64,000 nucleotides of DNA, taken from NCBI RefSeq assembly GCF_020740795.1, contig NC_067291.1, positions 13,334,780-13,398,779 on the forward strand, written 5' to 3'. Each line of letters starts with the position of its first letter. The stretch's first letter is position 1. The stretch is from Apus apus. Taxonomy: Eukaryota > Chordata > Aves > Apodiformes > Apodidae. Positions 12,083 through 27,053 of this stretch are shown piece after piece. Under the pieces are notes generated by a model. It saw only the letters and a list, made by a program, of their open reading frames with translations, was not told where the DNA came from and searched no databases. A program made the position numbers and the translations under genes.

Positions 12083-15000
12083 ATCTCTTCAGTCCCATGA
12101 GAAGCACTAACACCTACCACCTGCAGCTTAATGATGAACACAGACTGGTATCTGTACTTTTACAGATACCCTGGAGAAAGGTGAGGGGAAGATGCACTCC
12201 ATAAGCATGCTGATGAGTTATGTAGAAGTGCTCCCAGTACCTATTAGACCTTCTAATAAGATGTAGTCTATAAAGGGGAACCAGGCTGGGTGAATTACTG
12301 TTCTGCCTTCATTTTATGAGCAGTAGGCAGAGATGCTGTGAACAGAAGGAAGTTCTCTGACTAAAATGTAATCAGGCAGAAGACAGTGCACAGGGGTTTT
12401 GCTGCTGTTCCACCCCTGATCCCTTAAGAGGAGAAAAATTATCCTTGTTCAGCTGGGCTGGTGCAGAATTACTGCCACTCTCAGGGGGAGGGCTGAAGGC
12501 ATTTTCTCCACAAAAAGACACTGAGATCTGTTAATTCATTTATGCCTCTTCCCAAAAGCCAATCATATCTCAAGCCATCTATCGCAGATCCCCTCCAAAT
12601 GGTATCATTTGTTCCACTCCTTGGTAAAGTCCATTTTAGCCTAGAACAGCAGCAATTTAGCAAAGCAAAATAAATTCAGCTATTTTTGGTAGAGAAAGCA
12701 TATTCAACAAGGAAAAAGACCTGCAGTTTTCCTCCCTCCACTTGGAATTGCAGCCTGAACTTGGTCTCAGGTGGTTCAATGCAGTTATGTTTGGAAATAC
12801 TGGATGTCTGCAAGTGGGATTGTACATTGTCAAAGGGAAAGGGCAAAAATTGTCCCCAAAGTTTTTTCAGACATCTGGTGCCTGGCTGACCACACACCTC
12901 TCCAGACCACACAGCCACCTGAGGAGGCAACACCAGTGACTTAAGTGATTGTTTCTCCACTGTTTGATGAATATTTTCTAGCCAAAGGTGGTAACAAACA
13001 GCAGAAAGAACCTATTCCTGCTGAGACACAACTGAAAGTCTAGGGAGCATCAATTAAGGTGAAGGGAAAGATTTAGGAGGACTAAGAGCACAGGAGCAGT
13101 CAGCAGCAAAATATTGCCAATTAACATAAAAAGTGCACAAGATGTTCATTCTACTCAAGCTAGTTAAACATTGAGATTAGATGTTATGAACTATTAAATA
13201 AAATTAAAGCAAAAGTGAACTGCCAGGCATGCTACACTTTGCCTTATCATGGCTTATTAGCAGTGCTGAGCATGGAGCACCACCCCACACACCCCCTCAG
13301 TAATGCTGCTCCCTCCTGGGGTCTGCCTGGGGTTTAGTCCCTGTGCATTGGGCTTGTGGCAAAGCTGCTGGGCAAGTGCCTTGTCCCTCCAAGTCTGAAA
13401 CAGCTGGCAGTGCATAATAACCATTGCCTGAATACTTCAAGTGACAGTGTTCTTTACAATTCCCCCCTTCCACTAATTAGTCCCTCCTAAAAATACATCA
13501 TCTGCCCTGGAGACCAAGAGTCACAGATTTGTTGGAGTTTTTTGTTGGTTTTTTTTGTGGGTGTTTTTTTAAGACTACATGATACTTTTATAGGAGGAAA
13601 ATATAGTAAATATATGGAAATTGACAAGCTCTCCAAAAAGGTTCTCTAATTGTAAGTGAAGACTGTTCTGCATCACCAGCTGCTTATATGCACTGATTGA
13701 AGGTTTAATTGACAAGGGATAATTGCTTATTCTGCCTAATATGTGGTGAATTACATTTGTCTGACTCAGCACATTGTGCTGCTGAGAAGCCTGGCAAAAA
13801 GATTGTGAATTTGTCAGAATCTGTTTGGAGAGCAGGAGCCACACACACTTTAACAGGAGCAGGTCACTTGTCTACATCAACTGCCTCTGCTCACCCCACA
13901 CACTAGAGAGCCATGCTGAGGCCTGGAGAAAGCCCATGACACCACCCTGAGGGATGAGTCTCCATGGCACCCCAAAAATAACTCAGCTTCTAGTGCTAGA
14001 GGTACCAGCAAATCATCCCTGCTGAAAGATCTGCAATCAAGGGAGCACAGACATGTTCTGAGTGTACAATAGGACCAGAGCTCAACACTGTCAGAGGGTT
14101 TAAATCTTTACTCTTATCACTACTCAGATGAATGCAAGATTTACTTAAGACTACAAGCATTCAATAATGCTGATAAATATTAGCAAAGGCTGATAATTGC
14201 TTTGCAGAAAATCCAGCACAAGGAATGAGTGGAAGGAGGATTCAACTCCCCCCCGCCCTCCAATATTTCAAAGTAAAATATGTTGGTCCTTAAAATGCTT
14301 CACAGCTCTTTAAACTGGGAAAAGGTTTTTCAGGAACGTTTTTGTGAATTTGAGAAGTGCATTTGGAAGTGCTTAAAGAAGTCTTGGAGATTAAGTTGGA
14401 AGAGGTTCTTATCGGGTGCTCTCAAGTCCAACTGATTCTCCAGGCTCAGCCCAAGAGCAACAAAATGCCTCCTCTGTTCAGCTCCACTGACAGGGGGGAG
14501 CTGACAACACTGACAAGGTGTTGACAGAGAGGTCCTGTGCAACGTGACAAAAATCTTCCTTGATCAAATACCAATTTCAGTGCTCTAGCAAACACTTGAG
14601 GCAAGTGAGGCAGACCATGGCAGTACTTCAGATGCTCTCACAACCCACCCCAGTCCTACTGACTTAAAAGGCTTTGCATGAGGCCATCACATTCCAGGAG
14701 TGTGTCTCCAGCTCTATCTTATCAGATGAGAAGCTTCTTTGAAAATCTAAAACAGGTATATTCCAAGGCTCTTCATTTTCTGCAGGTTCATCCAATTCCA
14801 GTGGAACTTAACAAAATCCTCTTTAACTCTGGCTATAGAGAAAAACTGGCCAAGACTGGCAGATAAGCAGTTAAGTCTTCAGTTCCTTTTTCAATTAAGG
14901 CTTTCTTGAAAATAACCCATATCACATTAAATGAGCTTAAAATAGTTAATGCTTATTCAGTAAGTTTCACTGGAATTGGTTTGTTTTATATCCAGACAAC

Positions 15001-18000
15001 TCTTCTGATAGGTTAAAAATACAGTCTCTCAAAATTAAAATCCACTCTTGGGACCTGCAACCTAGGATTTCCTTCATATTCATGCCAATATTGGTGAAGA
15101 CATTTCTCGAGCAGCTTTACTGTTGCAAAGAACTCTTAAACAATGGAAAGTGAGTTACATATGCCAAGGTCCAGGGTTTATGTTCCCTTGAGGGGCACCC
15201 AAGGGGTCCCCTTGCTGGCTCTCCCACCCCCACATGCACCAGGGATGGCTGCTGAGCACACAGGGATCCAGGTTCACCTCCCTGTCTCATGGTGGGACGG
15301 GGCCCACTGTGTTGCCACAAACTGACCAAGTCAAGGTTTTTTCTAAATCTGCTTTTGGTGAGTTCCTCCCACATGACCACTGGTTGGGTTGCACTTCACA
15401 GCTGGATGGTTCTTGGCCACACTGTGTGCCCCCATTTCCACAGGCTCTTGCAAAACATCCTGATGCTCAACTCAAACAGCTTCTGCACAGACCTCTTCAG
15501 GAGGCAGCAGCAGCACACAAAGGGCAACTGCCACTGTGAAGTTTTGCTCTGGCATAATTTCCCCAAATCAAAGCTGGACAAGGAGGAATCAAGGTTGGAC
15601 AGCAACTAGACCAGATCTTCAGATGGAGTCACTGAAATTCTCAGGAGGAGGAAGAGAAGCAGTAACAAGGCTCAGATAAATAGTCACCTAGGTAAGGGAA
15701 AAGGACAGATAAGTCAAAGGGAGGCATGAGTCTACCAGGAGATGTGGTTCCAAGCAGCAGCAGAAGAATTAGGAAGCCCTCTAAGCCTCCACAACCCCAG
15801 GGCTCCTTATCCATACTCCAGCAGTATTTGCCTGGGTGGAGAGGAGGAATATACCTGCTTCACCACCCCAAGGACAGGCCCTTATATTCAGTGCCAGTGA
15901 CTTGCCACATCTGCTAACAGCTTTGCAATGACAGGGGAATACAGCACATTACACATCACCCTCACAGGTTTCTGCTACTTAAGTCAGGGAGACAAGGAGG
16001 GAGTGGTGGAAAGCTGTGAGGGTGGATTGTGTCCTCCAGGCGTTTTAGGGCTCCAGCAGTGATGCCCAATTAACACAAACAGCCAGTGCCAAGAGCACTC
16101 CCAAAGCACTAGGTGCAGATTACTCTGCAAAATACAGACAACAGCTCTGTCTCCATGCAGTGTTTTCCAGAGGCTCTGCTGCCTCTCACCAAGTGCAGTT
16201 GTTTTCTTAACCCAATGCTGTAGGCTATGGGTTTAGAAGCAATACAACAGAAGAGGGAAAACGAGGATAACCCAAAGAAAAACCTGCACTTGCTCTCAAG
16301 GAAACTGCTGGCTTGTTCATCAGCCAAGAACTCAACAGCTGTGGCTGTTCCATTTGGGTTTTGCTGCACTTCCCTGTGAAAGGAGGAATTTTCAGCCTGG
16401 GTTCACTCACTCTGCATACAAGGCAGGTCACTGATACGTTGCTGATAGAGAGCAAGTACTGAGAGCCATTGAGCACTCCTACCAATGGAGGCTCTAGAAG
16501 AGAACAGTGTGCTGGCAGACAGTGTCACTGCTGCTAGCACAAGATGACAGCAGGGACATAATCCCTGCACACATGGGCTGGTCTCCATCTGCACCTCCTC
16601 TGGGAGGAGCCCAAGGTGTGCTCCTCCAGACTCCAACCTCAAGATGGGACCTCAGTGCTTGTCACAGCACATCATTATTGCTGTCAGGTAAGGGAGCTCA
16701 AAGCCCAGTGCTGGGAGTGGTGACACCACCCCTGTGGTGTTCTCAGCTTCAGCTTAATTATAAGCAAAGGTACAAGTGAGAGCACAAGGTGAGGCACCTT
16801 CATGCCATGCAGAGCCCAGCCCCTTGAGGTGCAGTGCCTCTGCAGTCAGCTGCTGGATGAAAACAGGCTTCTGACAGGCTTTGATCCTAGCAGACAAAGT
16901 TCAGCCAATCCTGCTGTCTGGCAAGGAAAGCAAGACAGGAACAGGGGACATCAGGGAAAACAGGAAATCAAAGCTGCTTCCTCTGCACTTCAGAGTACAA
17001 GAATTATTGAGGTAAGTCCATAACTTCAGGAGCTCTCCATCTGATCCTCACAAAAATGAGTTTCAATGCACACTTAAGCCAAGGAAGTTACCCACGGCTG
17101 TTGAACAAGCTCTTGTGGCTCAGAAGATGAGACACCATTAATGCCCAGGCCCATCACTGAGCAGCTTTCCACCTCCCCCATTGCAATGTCTCTTCATGCT
17201 GCAGTTAGTGGGTCACAAGGATGGAAGGTCACATCTCTGGGTTAGTCAAGGTGCTTGACACATGAGATGGAAATACACAAGATGGGTGTCTGGGGACAGC
17301 TGTGCTGATGGGCCTCAAGATTTGCTCATTTTGCACCTTAATGGTGCAAGCTGATTTCTGCAGTGAGTGGAGAGACAGTAGCTGACAGCATCTAAGAGGC
17401 CACTTGAAGATGTGCTGGCCAACCTCTACCTGATGTGTTTGTCAATGGGGACAGCACAAGGAACCTGGGGGTGCAGAAAGAAGAGGTTTGAAGAGGCACT
17501 GAGCTCCAGAAACATGTTGGGCTTTTCGTACCTTCTTCACACTACATAACTGGGGAAAAAAACCCAAGCCAAAGCAGCCTACATAAATAGCAGCAGCATG
17601 CTCTGCAAGCCTGCATGCAGCCTGTGCTGCCATCCTGCCCCATGAGTCCCTACACAGAGACTTTTCAATCCTAACCACCACCACACCTAAAGAGAGAAAA
17701 CACTGGCTTTTTCTCCACCTCCTTGCACTTTCCTAGATTGCATTAACCTCCTTCCTGAAGGAGATGCTGAGCCAAGAGCAAGCTGTGCCCAGCAGCAAGG
17801 CCACCAAGGGCAGGAGCTGCTTTGCAGAGCTGGACACAGGGCCACCCCAGTCCTGGTGGTGGATGTGTCCCAGACCCTGGCAGGAGCCACCCCAGGTGGC
17901 ACCAGTCCTGCCTCACAGCAGCACAGGGATGCACACAGGGCTTCAGGAAGGAACAAGCTGCCTCAGGCAAACAAGAGAACTTGAATTCCTGCCCAGCAAA

Positions 18001-21000
18001 TCAGTCCCTTGAAAGGGAACTTCCAGATCAGCATTTATTAACTCTGGAGGGGGATTTTGTTTCCAAGAAACTTTGTCAGCTGCAACAATAAAACAAAATT
18101 GCTGGTTTGGCAAAGTTTCTGATTGAAGAGAATTCAAGAGACAGCACAAGTGCTTTGCTGATAATGGAATCATATATGTTTGTTTTATAGCTGATGCTAT
18201 TTGCTGCAGAATATTTATGGCATGTCCAAAACCAATTCTATACACAGCACAGCTCAAACCCAGTCAGAAGTTTTGTGAGGAAGAAGTACAGACGTTAGCT
18301 CCCAGAGGTCCAAAAACCAACCCCTCTGCTGCACATACCCCTTCTGCTTGCTACCAGGACTGCCAAGAGGCACCAGAGCAGGTAGGAGCTGCACAAGACT
18401 CATCCATGTCCATGAAATCATGCTAGCTGTGGTGCAACAGCCCCTTAGGGCTGAAGTTGAGCAGGCAGAGGACCCTGTGTCACCTTCCAGATGGACACAG
18501 CTAACAGGGCTATCACCACTTCAATGCCTCCAGGCTCTCTCAGCCCCTCAAGCTGCTCAGAGCATCAGCCCAGCCATGGCAGCAACATGAGCCAGAGCCC
18601 TCCAGCCACAGCATTACTTTATCCAGCATACAGCAAAGCCTTTTGCCAGACAAATATCACCCGGGGAACCAGTTTGAAATTTAGTTTAGCCAGAGGGATG
18701 TACAGTGGTCCTACTGCTATGCAGAAAGCACAACACTTAACAGCTCTGTTTACTTAAATCAAATCAACATTAGTCCAAACAGCTGCTCTCACATAAACTA
18801 GGCTGCCTAGAAACAGCTTATGAGTGTTGTTTTATCTCACTCAAAAGTCTTTTTTTAAGCACCTCTTGCAGTTAGGACTGGAAGCACAGGGCAATTTCCA
18901 TATCTGGCCTCTCTTGGTTTGCCTAGCAGATCTTTTAGCAGTGCTGCAGGTTACTTGATTGTTGCTAGATCTCACATTGCCACCTCTGACAAAGTGTGCT
19001 GACAGAGACCAACAACTGTAGGTCAGAGCAAACAGCTGGCAAATGGCTACTAGCATTTCTGTGGAGGAAGCAAGACTATCAAGCCTGAAGTATTTCAGAC
19101 TGCAGAAGAGCTGACTTGCCTGCTAAACAGGATGGGTTGGGTTTTTTCTCTCCATTCAGATGGAGAGGGAGTAGAAATCTCATACAGTTGTTTGCTGGAA
19201 AGGAACAGCTTTCCAGTCAAGCAGCAGCAGCCCTGCCTGAATTACCACCAGCCTGACAGCCAGGATATATTGCCTTACTACTTTAAGAACACAGGTCATG
19301 AATTTGCAGCTACAACGCATACCTTTAACCATCTAGGTCCAAAGATCTGACTTCTGTGCATCACCAGAGTCCTTTGATATGCAAAAGGTGTCTTAACCCC
19401 CAGGTGATGGCCCTGACATGGAGGTTCAAGCACAAATCAAGACCATATGTTTCCATTTAGACAAAGGGCCATGGTACAAGTGGGGGGCACTGATGTCTGG
19501 ACATCATCTTTGATATGTGCCTACCCTGAACACATGCACACTGGAGATGTAGAAGTCTCCAACTTGACTGAGAATTGCAGCCTACCTGCACCAGGTCAAG
19601 GTACCCTGCTGAACTCTTCAGGTCCATGTTTGTCAGGTAAAACACCCCAGGTACACCCAGACAGGGCACTGCTCACAAGTTGTGACATATCTGGCACCAT
19701 TACTGAACACAGCTGGTTCCTTCATTCCTCAGTCAAGCTCATCAATCCATGGAGAGGCTGTTAGAGTTATTGATGTACCTCAGACCCCAGGAGTCCTTAA
19801 GACTTCCAACTCCAAGAGCTTTAAAGTCATTAATTAAGCCCTAAGAGTCATTATTAAAAAAGCTCCAACCATCACATTATTTTCATCTGCTGTCTGTTTC
19901 AATGCTTCAGGCCATACTTAGCTCCAGGTTTCTCTCCACAAGAGTTAGAAATGTACTTGCTCTTAATGAAAAAAGTCCCATTGTCCTGGAGTTATGCAAT
20001 GATTTGAAGTTTTCATTATTGCAATGCTTACAGTATGGGAAAAATGCTTCAGTGCTCCCAGCTTGCCCTTGAGAACACTTTGCTCAAGTGGGGGAAGGAT
20101 GAAGACCCAAGACCCAGCAAGAGCTCATCTCACATCATTTGCTCCCACACACCTGTGGAAGACAGAGGTGAGACTGTGCCACAGTTCATACCTAGACACT
20201 GGTTTTTCCTAGGATTAGATTTCCAATCTTAGCTGTTCACTTGCACTCCTCATCTTACATCACTAAATCAAGAGATATATGGTTTTCCTTCACTTTTCCA
20301 CTTGGTTTAATCCTCAAGTCACCAAAAGTGAATTGAAAAACAAACTGCAGCTTGGATGTCCTCATCAGCCCTGATGGATCCACACCAGACCCTCTCAGAA
20401 AACAGCCTTCATTCATCTGCTTTCACCAACAGCAATACTGATGGTAACAAATGTGAGGAAGAAAAGAGAATATTTGCCCTCAACAATAAGGTTTTTTTAA
20501 ATTTTGCCTTTTCCTCTTAACAGAACTCCCATTTCCCTTAAATCCTAAAAAGGATCACAGCTCACCTGCAGCTGGCTAAAAGATGTTCCCTACAGCAGTT
20601 ACTGTATCTGAAGTCCATAGACACCAGCCAGAAATAGCCCATTTAGAGTTTAATTACTTCTGCTAATTCGTGTAATAGAAAGTCTGTGGATACAAATTAG
20701 GACAGTTTTCCTTGAAATCAGTGAAAAAGTGGCACCAAGATCAGATTTGGCCTCACAAAGAAAAAATCTTTAAAAGTTGCCCTAATTTCTATATTCAGTA
20801 GGAATTCAAGAAGAATCTCCTATGTTTTTCAAGCCAGGCACTGCTCGAGTTTGTTTTCTGCTTTATAAAATAATCCTTTTGAAAACATCTCTATGCATAC
20901 ATTCAGTAGCTCTATTTTAACAGAAAAGGAAGGTCTAGCCAATACTGTAGATTTAGCTTTAATAAGTAGTGAAAGGATTGCTCTACAAACACCACAGTCC

Positions 21001-24000
21001 TGCAGAGGGCTGGGATCAAGAACAGCAGCTGGAATGTAGATGTAGCATCCCCATACACAAAGCAGCCCTCTCTCTTTCCTTAATACCCTCACTACCAAAC
21101 AGTCCCCTCTATATGGGTATCAGCTTAATACCATTATAGAGCAGATTTATAGCAAGACATCCCCAAAAGAAAATCGTGAGCAACTCACACTCACATTGCT
21201 GCTAAGGCAAACGCTCCATTAAGGAATTAAATGGTTCACTGAAGTCAGTGGAAAGGGTCTTTATTTGTATATGAATGGCCACAAAAATAGCTGGGCTTTG
21301 TTCTGCTCTGAGCAGCTTCATCTCACATGGACTGACTCTTTGGAAGTGTGAACAGACTCCGACATCTGTGGGTCCCCACATCATTGACAAGGACCAGGCA
21401 CTTCTGGGTGGCTAGATGCCAACACAAAAAGCAAAAGCAGTAAGTTCCTCTCAAGATTCTGAATAAACCCTGAGTTAGAGCAACTTCCAGATTCAACACA
21501 CCAGTCCAACTGAACCAATTAGGATTTCATGCTGCTGATAACAAGGTTTCCTTTCTGGAGAGCACAGAATGCTCTAAAGCAGCTGTATCCCTCACAAGGG
21601 CACTAGCAATTCCTTTAATTTAAGCCATCTACCATCTTTGGCCAGTCATGTCTTTGATGCTCATCTGCTGCTCTACTGAGGCCCCTTTGTCAAGGCACAA
21701 CATGAGTGACTGGAAGCTCTCCAGGGTGACCCAGCTTCCACAGAACGTGGCTTTAACAAATTCTACACAGCCAACTGGAAAGTTAAGAACTGTCATTTAA
21801 TCTGAGATTTCTTAAGGTTGAAGTGGTCTTTCTAAGTGTCTCCTCAACATGCCAGTTCTATCTAATCAATTGAAGATAAATAAGGGTTTGATCAGATTTT
21901 CTTTCACAGAAATTGACCTGATGATTAGAGATGATGCCCTGTGTGTTACTTAATTCAGTACAATTAAAAAAATCAACTATAACTTGCTATGAGTGGCCAA
22001 TTTTTGGTGCTTGAGAGAACCTGACTTGTTGAGCATCACTCTACTACTGCTGGCTAAGAATGACTGTACAACATATTTGCTTTTTTTTTACTTTGCAGGA
22101 AAACTGTCATAGTTATTTAAATAGTTTTAAATGTGACAGCTTGAGGCACAGAGGGGCAGACTGGACTGTGCAAACCCAAGCATCTCCCTAAGGTCGTGAC
22201 AAGACACAAATCCCTTCTGATTTGTCTTCTCAAAAAGACAACAGTGCAGTCTCCAAGTAGTGAAGGGTAGTTAACAATGGTAACATACAGATCCACCTTC
22301 ACACATTCAAGTTCCCATGTCAGGTAATCAGCCATTACCCAAACCAGGTAGAGAAAGGGCCAGGAAGCCCACACCAACCTTCCCTTCAGGTCCCTGCAGG
22401 GTCTGTATCAATACCCCTGCAGGGAGAGGAAAAGCATCACCACAGAGGCATCTTCCCAGCATCTTCAGAGTAACCCTTCAACTTCCTCCCCTGCAGGGCA
22501 GCCAGACACTAACCTTAACACACCTTCAACTTGTTATCAAGGCATCAGAACTGCTGGACAATATTGACAGATTTAGCCAGATATCCTTCACCCTCTCCAT
22601 TGCAAGAGATGCTTTAGTGACACAGAGTTCATGGCTGCAAGTCTCCCACGTGCCTGCAGATATCCTGAAACAACCCTGTCTTAATTTCAGGGAAATTATT
22701 GAAACAAGGACAGGAAAAAAAATATTACCCACAGGAAAATGAAAGAGTTTCCATTTGAGTGTAACAGCCCCCAGGAAGACGACAACCTTTGTGTATTTGT
22801 TGGTAGAACAAGCTGATGATATGACTGGGCCACAAGAGAAGCTAATGAGATTCTGCAATTATTACAGAAGGTCTGCTCAGGAGAAGCTGGGGATTAGTGT
22901 CATTGCTCAGGCAGCAGTAGGGGATCTGAAAAACAGGACAAGCCCAGGCAACCCAATTCAGAACAGATCTAATTCAGACTGGAACAGGTACAAAGAACTG
23001 TAAATGTTTACTTAATCTCACAAAAGGAGATTAAAAATAGCTCATTTCAGTGTGCAAATGAAAGACTAGGGTACAATTACAGTCTTTTAATAGATCAGGG
23101 AGATTACTAGCATCAGAACCTGCCTACTTTTACACTGAGAGCTGGAGTAATCCCTGTTTCCACCAATAATGCATGAGACAAAAACCAGTTTTGGCACAAG
23201 AGGAATTTTTGCATTTAATTTCCCAGACAAACTCATTGGTTAAGTGTCTAAGTGTTAGATGAGGGTGAGTCTGGAAAAGCTATCCCACAGATAGAGGAGA
23301 AATAAGCATCCCTCATTAAAAGGCATCTTATCTTGCAAAGAGGATGACAAGCACAGCCAGAAGCAGCCTGGTCTGGACTTCCTTTGCTCTTGCTTTGACA
23401 ACATCTACATGAGTATTTTACCTTTTCTTTGAGGACCATTTTTCCCCTGGGAGGCTGCCTGAGCACATCCCAGCACCAGTGCCAGCTTCCAGGTTGCCTG
23501 AACAGGACTGGGATTCCTCCTGTAGCTGAGACACTCAGTTAAACCTTCAGCTACTTCCCTCTTTCCCTAACCCTACACAGCAATTTGTGTGGATACCAAA
23601 AGCCCCAGTAGCATCTGCAAAGCTGTTGGTATTTTTCAGTCTCCTCAGCACTGAATATTTCTGTGAAGCAACTGCAAGTTTTACAGAGGAGAAAGGGAGG
23701 GAAGCAAGTTGAACATAGTGAAAAATTAAAAATTCAGAGGCAGGATAAAACTAATTTAATCTCATGTAAAATTACAGAACCACAGGAATACCAGTGCAAT
23801 TTTATCATTCATACTTAGTCTAATAAAATCATGAGGCCTTTAATTTATCCCCACTCCAGTTCCATCCTGCATCAGGCAGGGGTTTTGCCATGGAGCAGAG
23901 GTCAGGCTCACTGCAGAGCACCAGGAGCTGTAGATACAGTGCCTGCTCTCAGCCACTTCCCTGTGGGACTGGCATCAGGATGCTGGTTTCTGATGACAAA

Positions 24001-24362
24001 TCAGAGAGAAGCACAGCACCTGGAAGCTCATTTGCTTTCACACTCTGTACAACTTCGTTGCTATTGAAAAGGGACACAAAGCCACACAAAGCTCTGATCA
24101 GGCAAGTCCCAGCTGGGTTTCTCAGTTCAGCACAGTGCCCCCAGCAATAACTCAGGTCTTGTACAATTCCTGCTCTTCAACAGCACAGGAGGAACACCTT
24201 GCTTTTTCCCAGCACTCTGACCGTCCCCTCAGCATTCCTCCCAGCTGCAATTACACTTGTCTCCCTCTTTCAGCTCAATTTCAGCCCTGTTACCAACTCA
24301 GTTGCCTCCCTCAGAACATCCTGGGCACTGGGCACACCCCTCACCCCTGCCTGCACCCACAG

Positions 24363-24408
24363 GGCAGCACCACCACCCCAGCCACCATCACCCCAGCCAC
24401 CATCACCA
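24363..24408 (+). repeat. Short CACCAC / CAGCCACCATCACC tandem repeat
   Basis: The unit CAGCCACCATCACCC occurs about twice in direct succession after a CACCACC stretch. It lies in a chance 170-codon frame and explains its Pro-rich centre. Confidence 0.7.
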
Positions 24409-26639
24409 GGTATTTTATGCATCTTCTGGACTAGATATTTATTGCAGAGTTACCTGAGCTCAGCAGGTCAGCTGATCCCTGTTAGCCCCATATCCCTGTA
24501 CTCCACTGAAGCCCTGTTTTACTTTGATTGTCCCAACATGGAAACTCAAATTCTGGAGAATCCATGGGGGTCCACATGCCTGAGATCAAGTTTCTCGGTG
24601 AAACCCCTCTACTGCCTATCTATATCCCAGCAGAATTCACAGAACCTTGCACTTGAAGGAGTCCTGCTCCCTGCCAGTCACTCACCCCACTCACACCTCA
24701 AGCATCAGTAACACCAAACTGGGCAGGATATCATTTCCACAATGAATTTTAAGAAAGTTTTAACTACAAAAAGCCAACAAGAAAGTGAAGTGCTGACTAA
24801 ACTGGCACAAGTGACATATTGCATGGTTTTGAGGAATGATTTGATTTCCCTTACTGATACAAGCTATGCATTCCTAAGCAGCTCTGTGCCCCACCAGCCT
24901 CCTGCCAGACTGAACCATTTCAGCTGGAAGATGAGAAACCACAGAAGTCCAAGGTTGCCACAACAGCCACCAGGCTTCAGGTCTGGACATGCCATAGACA
25001 AGCAGGCAAAGTATCTCTCAGGCTCAGGACACTGGAGATTCCATTTCATCTAGCAAAGCCACCAGGGTGTGATCCAAAAGGGCACCCAGCAGCAGAGCCA
25101 GGCACACAAACAGTCACAGGATGCAGTGACCACAGCACAGGGGCTACGTGAGCTCTGCAGTGGCCCTAGACCCAAACAGCACAGGAACACAGGGATTTAG
25201 CACCCCCAGGATGGAGGGACCACCAGCAACCAAAGGATATGCTGGAGAGATCAGCACCTGCTTTGCTGCAAGGATGCTCTTTAGGTAGTTCTTGCCTTAA
25301 AAGCTTTCACCTGTCCCAGGATGAAAGGGGCCATCAGAGCATCTCCCCCAGGCTGGAAAAGGCAGCTCTACTGCACTGTCCTGCTGTCTCCACAGGGAGA
25401 TCTTGGACAGCAGCCTGTGGAGCTGCACTAAGTGAGTACATATGGTCAGGGACCACCTTCAAAACATAGTGGGTTTAATTATTTTGTTCCTGTGCCAGAC
25501 ATATGGCATTTCACCTTTGGTTTAAATGCCACCAGCTTCTATCCCCACACTGCCCCTATCCAAAATGTCTCCTTTCTCCCCCTTTAATATTTTAAGCTGC
25601 AATAGAACTAGAATTTTTCAAATTAAAATTTGTAGCCAGATATGTCCATGTCATAAGATGAATGATTACACAGCTAAAGCAGTAATGATTTCAGGATTAA
25701 TCTTACCTAAATATTTCATTTCTTCCTTTTGAATTATGAACCTCTTTTTACATAAATACTGATAGACTTTATAGACCATTCCCGAAAGCAAAGCTTGATT
25801 AAAAAACCTATAAAACCACTTGGGGAAGAGGACTTCACTCTTATCTAAAAGGCAGGTTTTTGCTATCTACAGAAGAACCCATGGCAAGATGATAAATAGT
25901 TCATTTATTTTTTTTTATAGTATTTTTATTTTTACTAAGAGGACTATGATAATCCTTTGTGCTACTTTTGTCATTGTTGGATTAATATAATTAAACATTT
26001 GAGTATAAAACTACCAGGTGTTGTCAGGGACTATCTGGGACTTGCCATTCTGCAAGGATTTGGCACCTTGTGCATCTCCTGGATTGTGGAATTCATTGAG
26101 AGCTGTCAATACACATTTCCTTCAGAAAATTAAAAAGCATAAGAAACCCTGTGGCAGACAAGATGCAAGACTGATGAACTGCAATCAGTATAAATTAGCA
26201 CCTGCAAAGGATAAATCCAATATGCAAGGAAAGAAAAAATAACTATTATGACTATCAAAAATCCAGGTGCAACATGAACTTGAAGTCACAAGATTGCTGT
26301 TTACAGCCAGACCCGTTCAGCAACTGTCAGGGCAAACTTTTAGAAGTATGATGTGGTGGCAAATGCTTTGCTGCAACCTTCTCACTCAGCCTGTCACCTG
26401 CCAGTCAGAGTACTGTCCTCAGCTGTTTGTTAGTGTGCAAGAGCTCCTTGAAAGCACCCAGATAGCACAAGCTCCTGAGGAGCAGCCTGGAGAGCCTGAA
26501 GGCAAACCCCTTCCTCCAGGACAGAACACTCCTAAATCAGCTTTTCCTGAGGTCATAGGTTCTCACTAATCCCTCTCCAAGTGCTGTGTGCCAGCCCCTG
26601 GCATCCCAGGTATTTTCCATCTGCAGTCTGATGTGCAGT

Positions 26640-27053
26640 CTTGCTGCAGCCACGAGGAGCAGCTGAGGGAACTGGGGCTGTTCAGTCTGAAGAAAAGGAG
26701 GCTGAGAGAATCATAGAATCTTAGGGGTTGGAAGGGACCTCGAAAGATCATCTAGTCCAATCCCCCCTGCTAGAGCAGGGTCACCTAGACCTCATCACCC
26801 CCTACAACTACCTGAAAGGACACAGAGGCAGGTGCTGGTCTTTTCTCACAAGTAACTGGTGATAGAACAAGAGGAAATGGCCTCAAGCTGCATCAGGGGA
26901 GGTTTAGACTAGACATTAGGAAGCACTTTAAAAATCATCTAGATAGGGTGCTTGGGGATATGGCTTCGTGCTGGACTTGGTAGAGTAGGGTTAATGGTTG
27001 GACTTGATGATCTTAAAGGTCTTTTCCAACCTAAGTGTTTCTATGATTCTATT
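26640..27053 (+). mobile_element. CR1 LINE 3' end, interrupted by a second CR1 fragment
   Basis: The plus-strand copy reads EEQLRELGLFSLKKRRLRE at 26658-26710, the end of ORF2. It resumes near 26780 with CTACAACTACCTGAAAGG, typical CR1 3' sequence, and ends with TCTTTTCCAACC and TTCTATGATTCTATTTTT. The copy is decayed and 5' truncated. Confidence 0.88.
26708..26790 (-). mobile_element. Short CR1 3' fragment nested in the plus-strand CR1
   Basis: AGAATCATAGAATCTTAGGG starts a reverse-oriented CR1 3' tail inside the plus-strand CR1. It runs through CCCCCCTGCTAGAGCAGGG and ends where the host sequence ACCTCATCACCCCCTACAAC picks up. It is only about 80 bp long. Its tail closely resembles that of the copy at 3.6 kb. 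Confidence 0.8.

Larger units (their letters stand above)
4606..26639. other. 22 kb without a recognisable gene
   Basis: This is moderately AT-rich sequence with frequent TAATTA-like and TTAAT motifs and no CpG island. I found no coding frame with protein-family motifs, no tRNA-like A/B box pair and no recognisable repeat beyond short homopolymers and the tandem at 24.36 kb. It may hold regulatory DNA or non-coding transcripts, which I cannot detect by eye. Confidence 0.55.

Noticed and set aside
24199..24711. A 170-codon plus frame with a Pro-rich centre
   Set aside because: The Pro-rich part is a short tandem repeat and the rest has no recognisable domain. It overlaps other open frames on the same strand.
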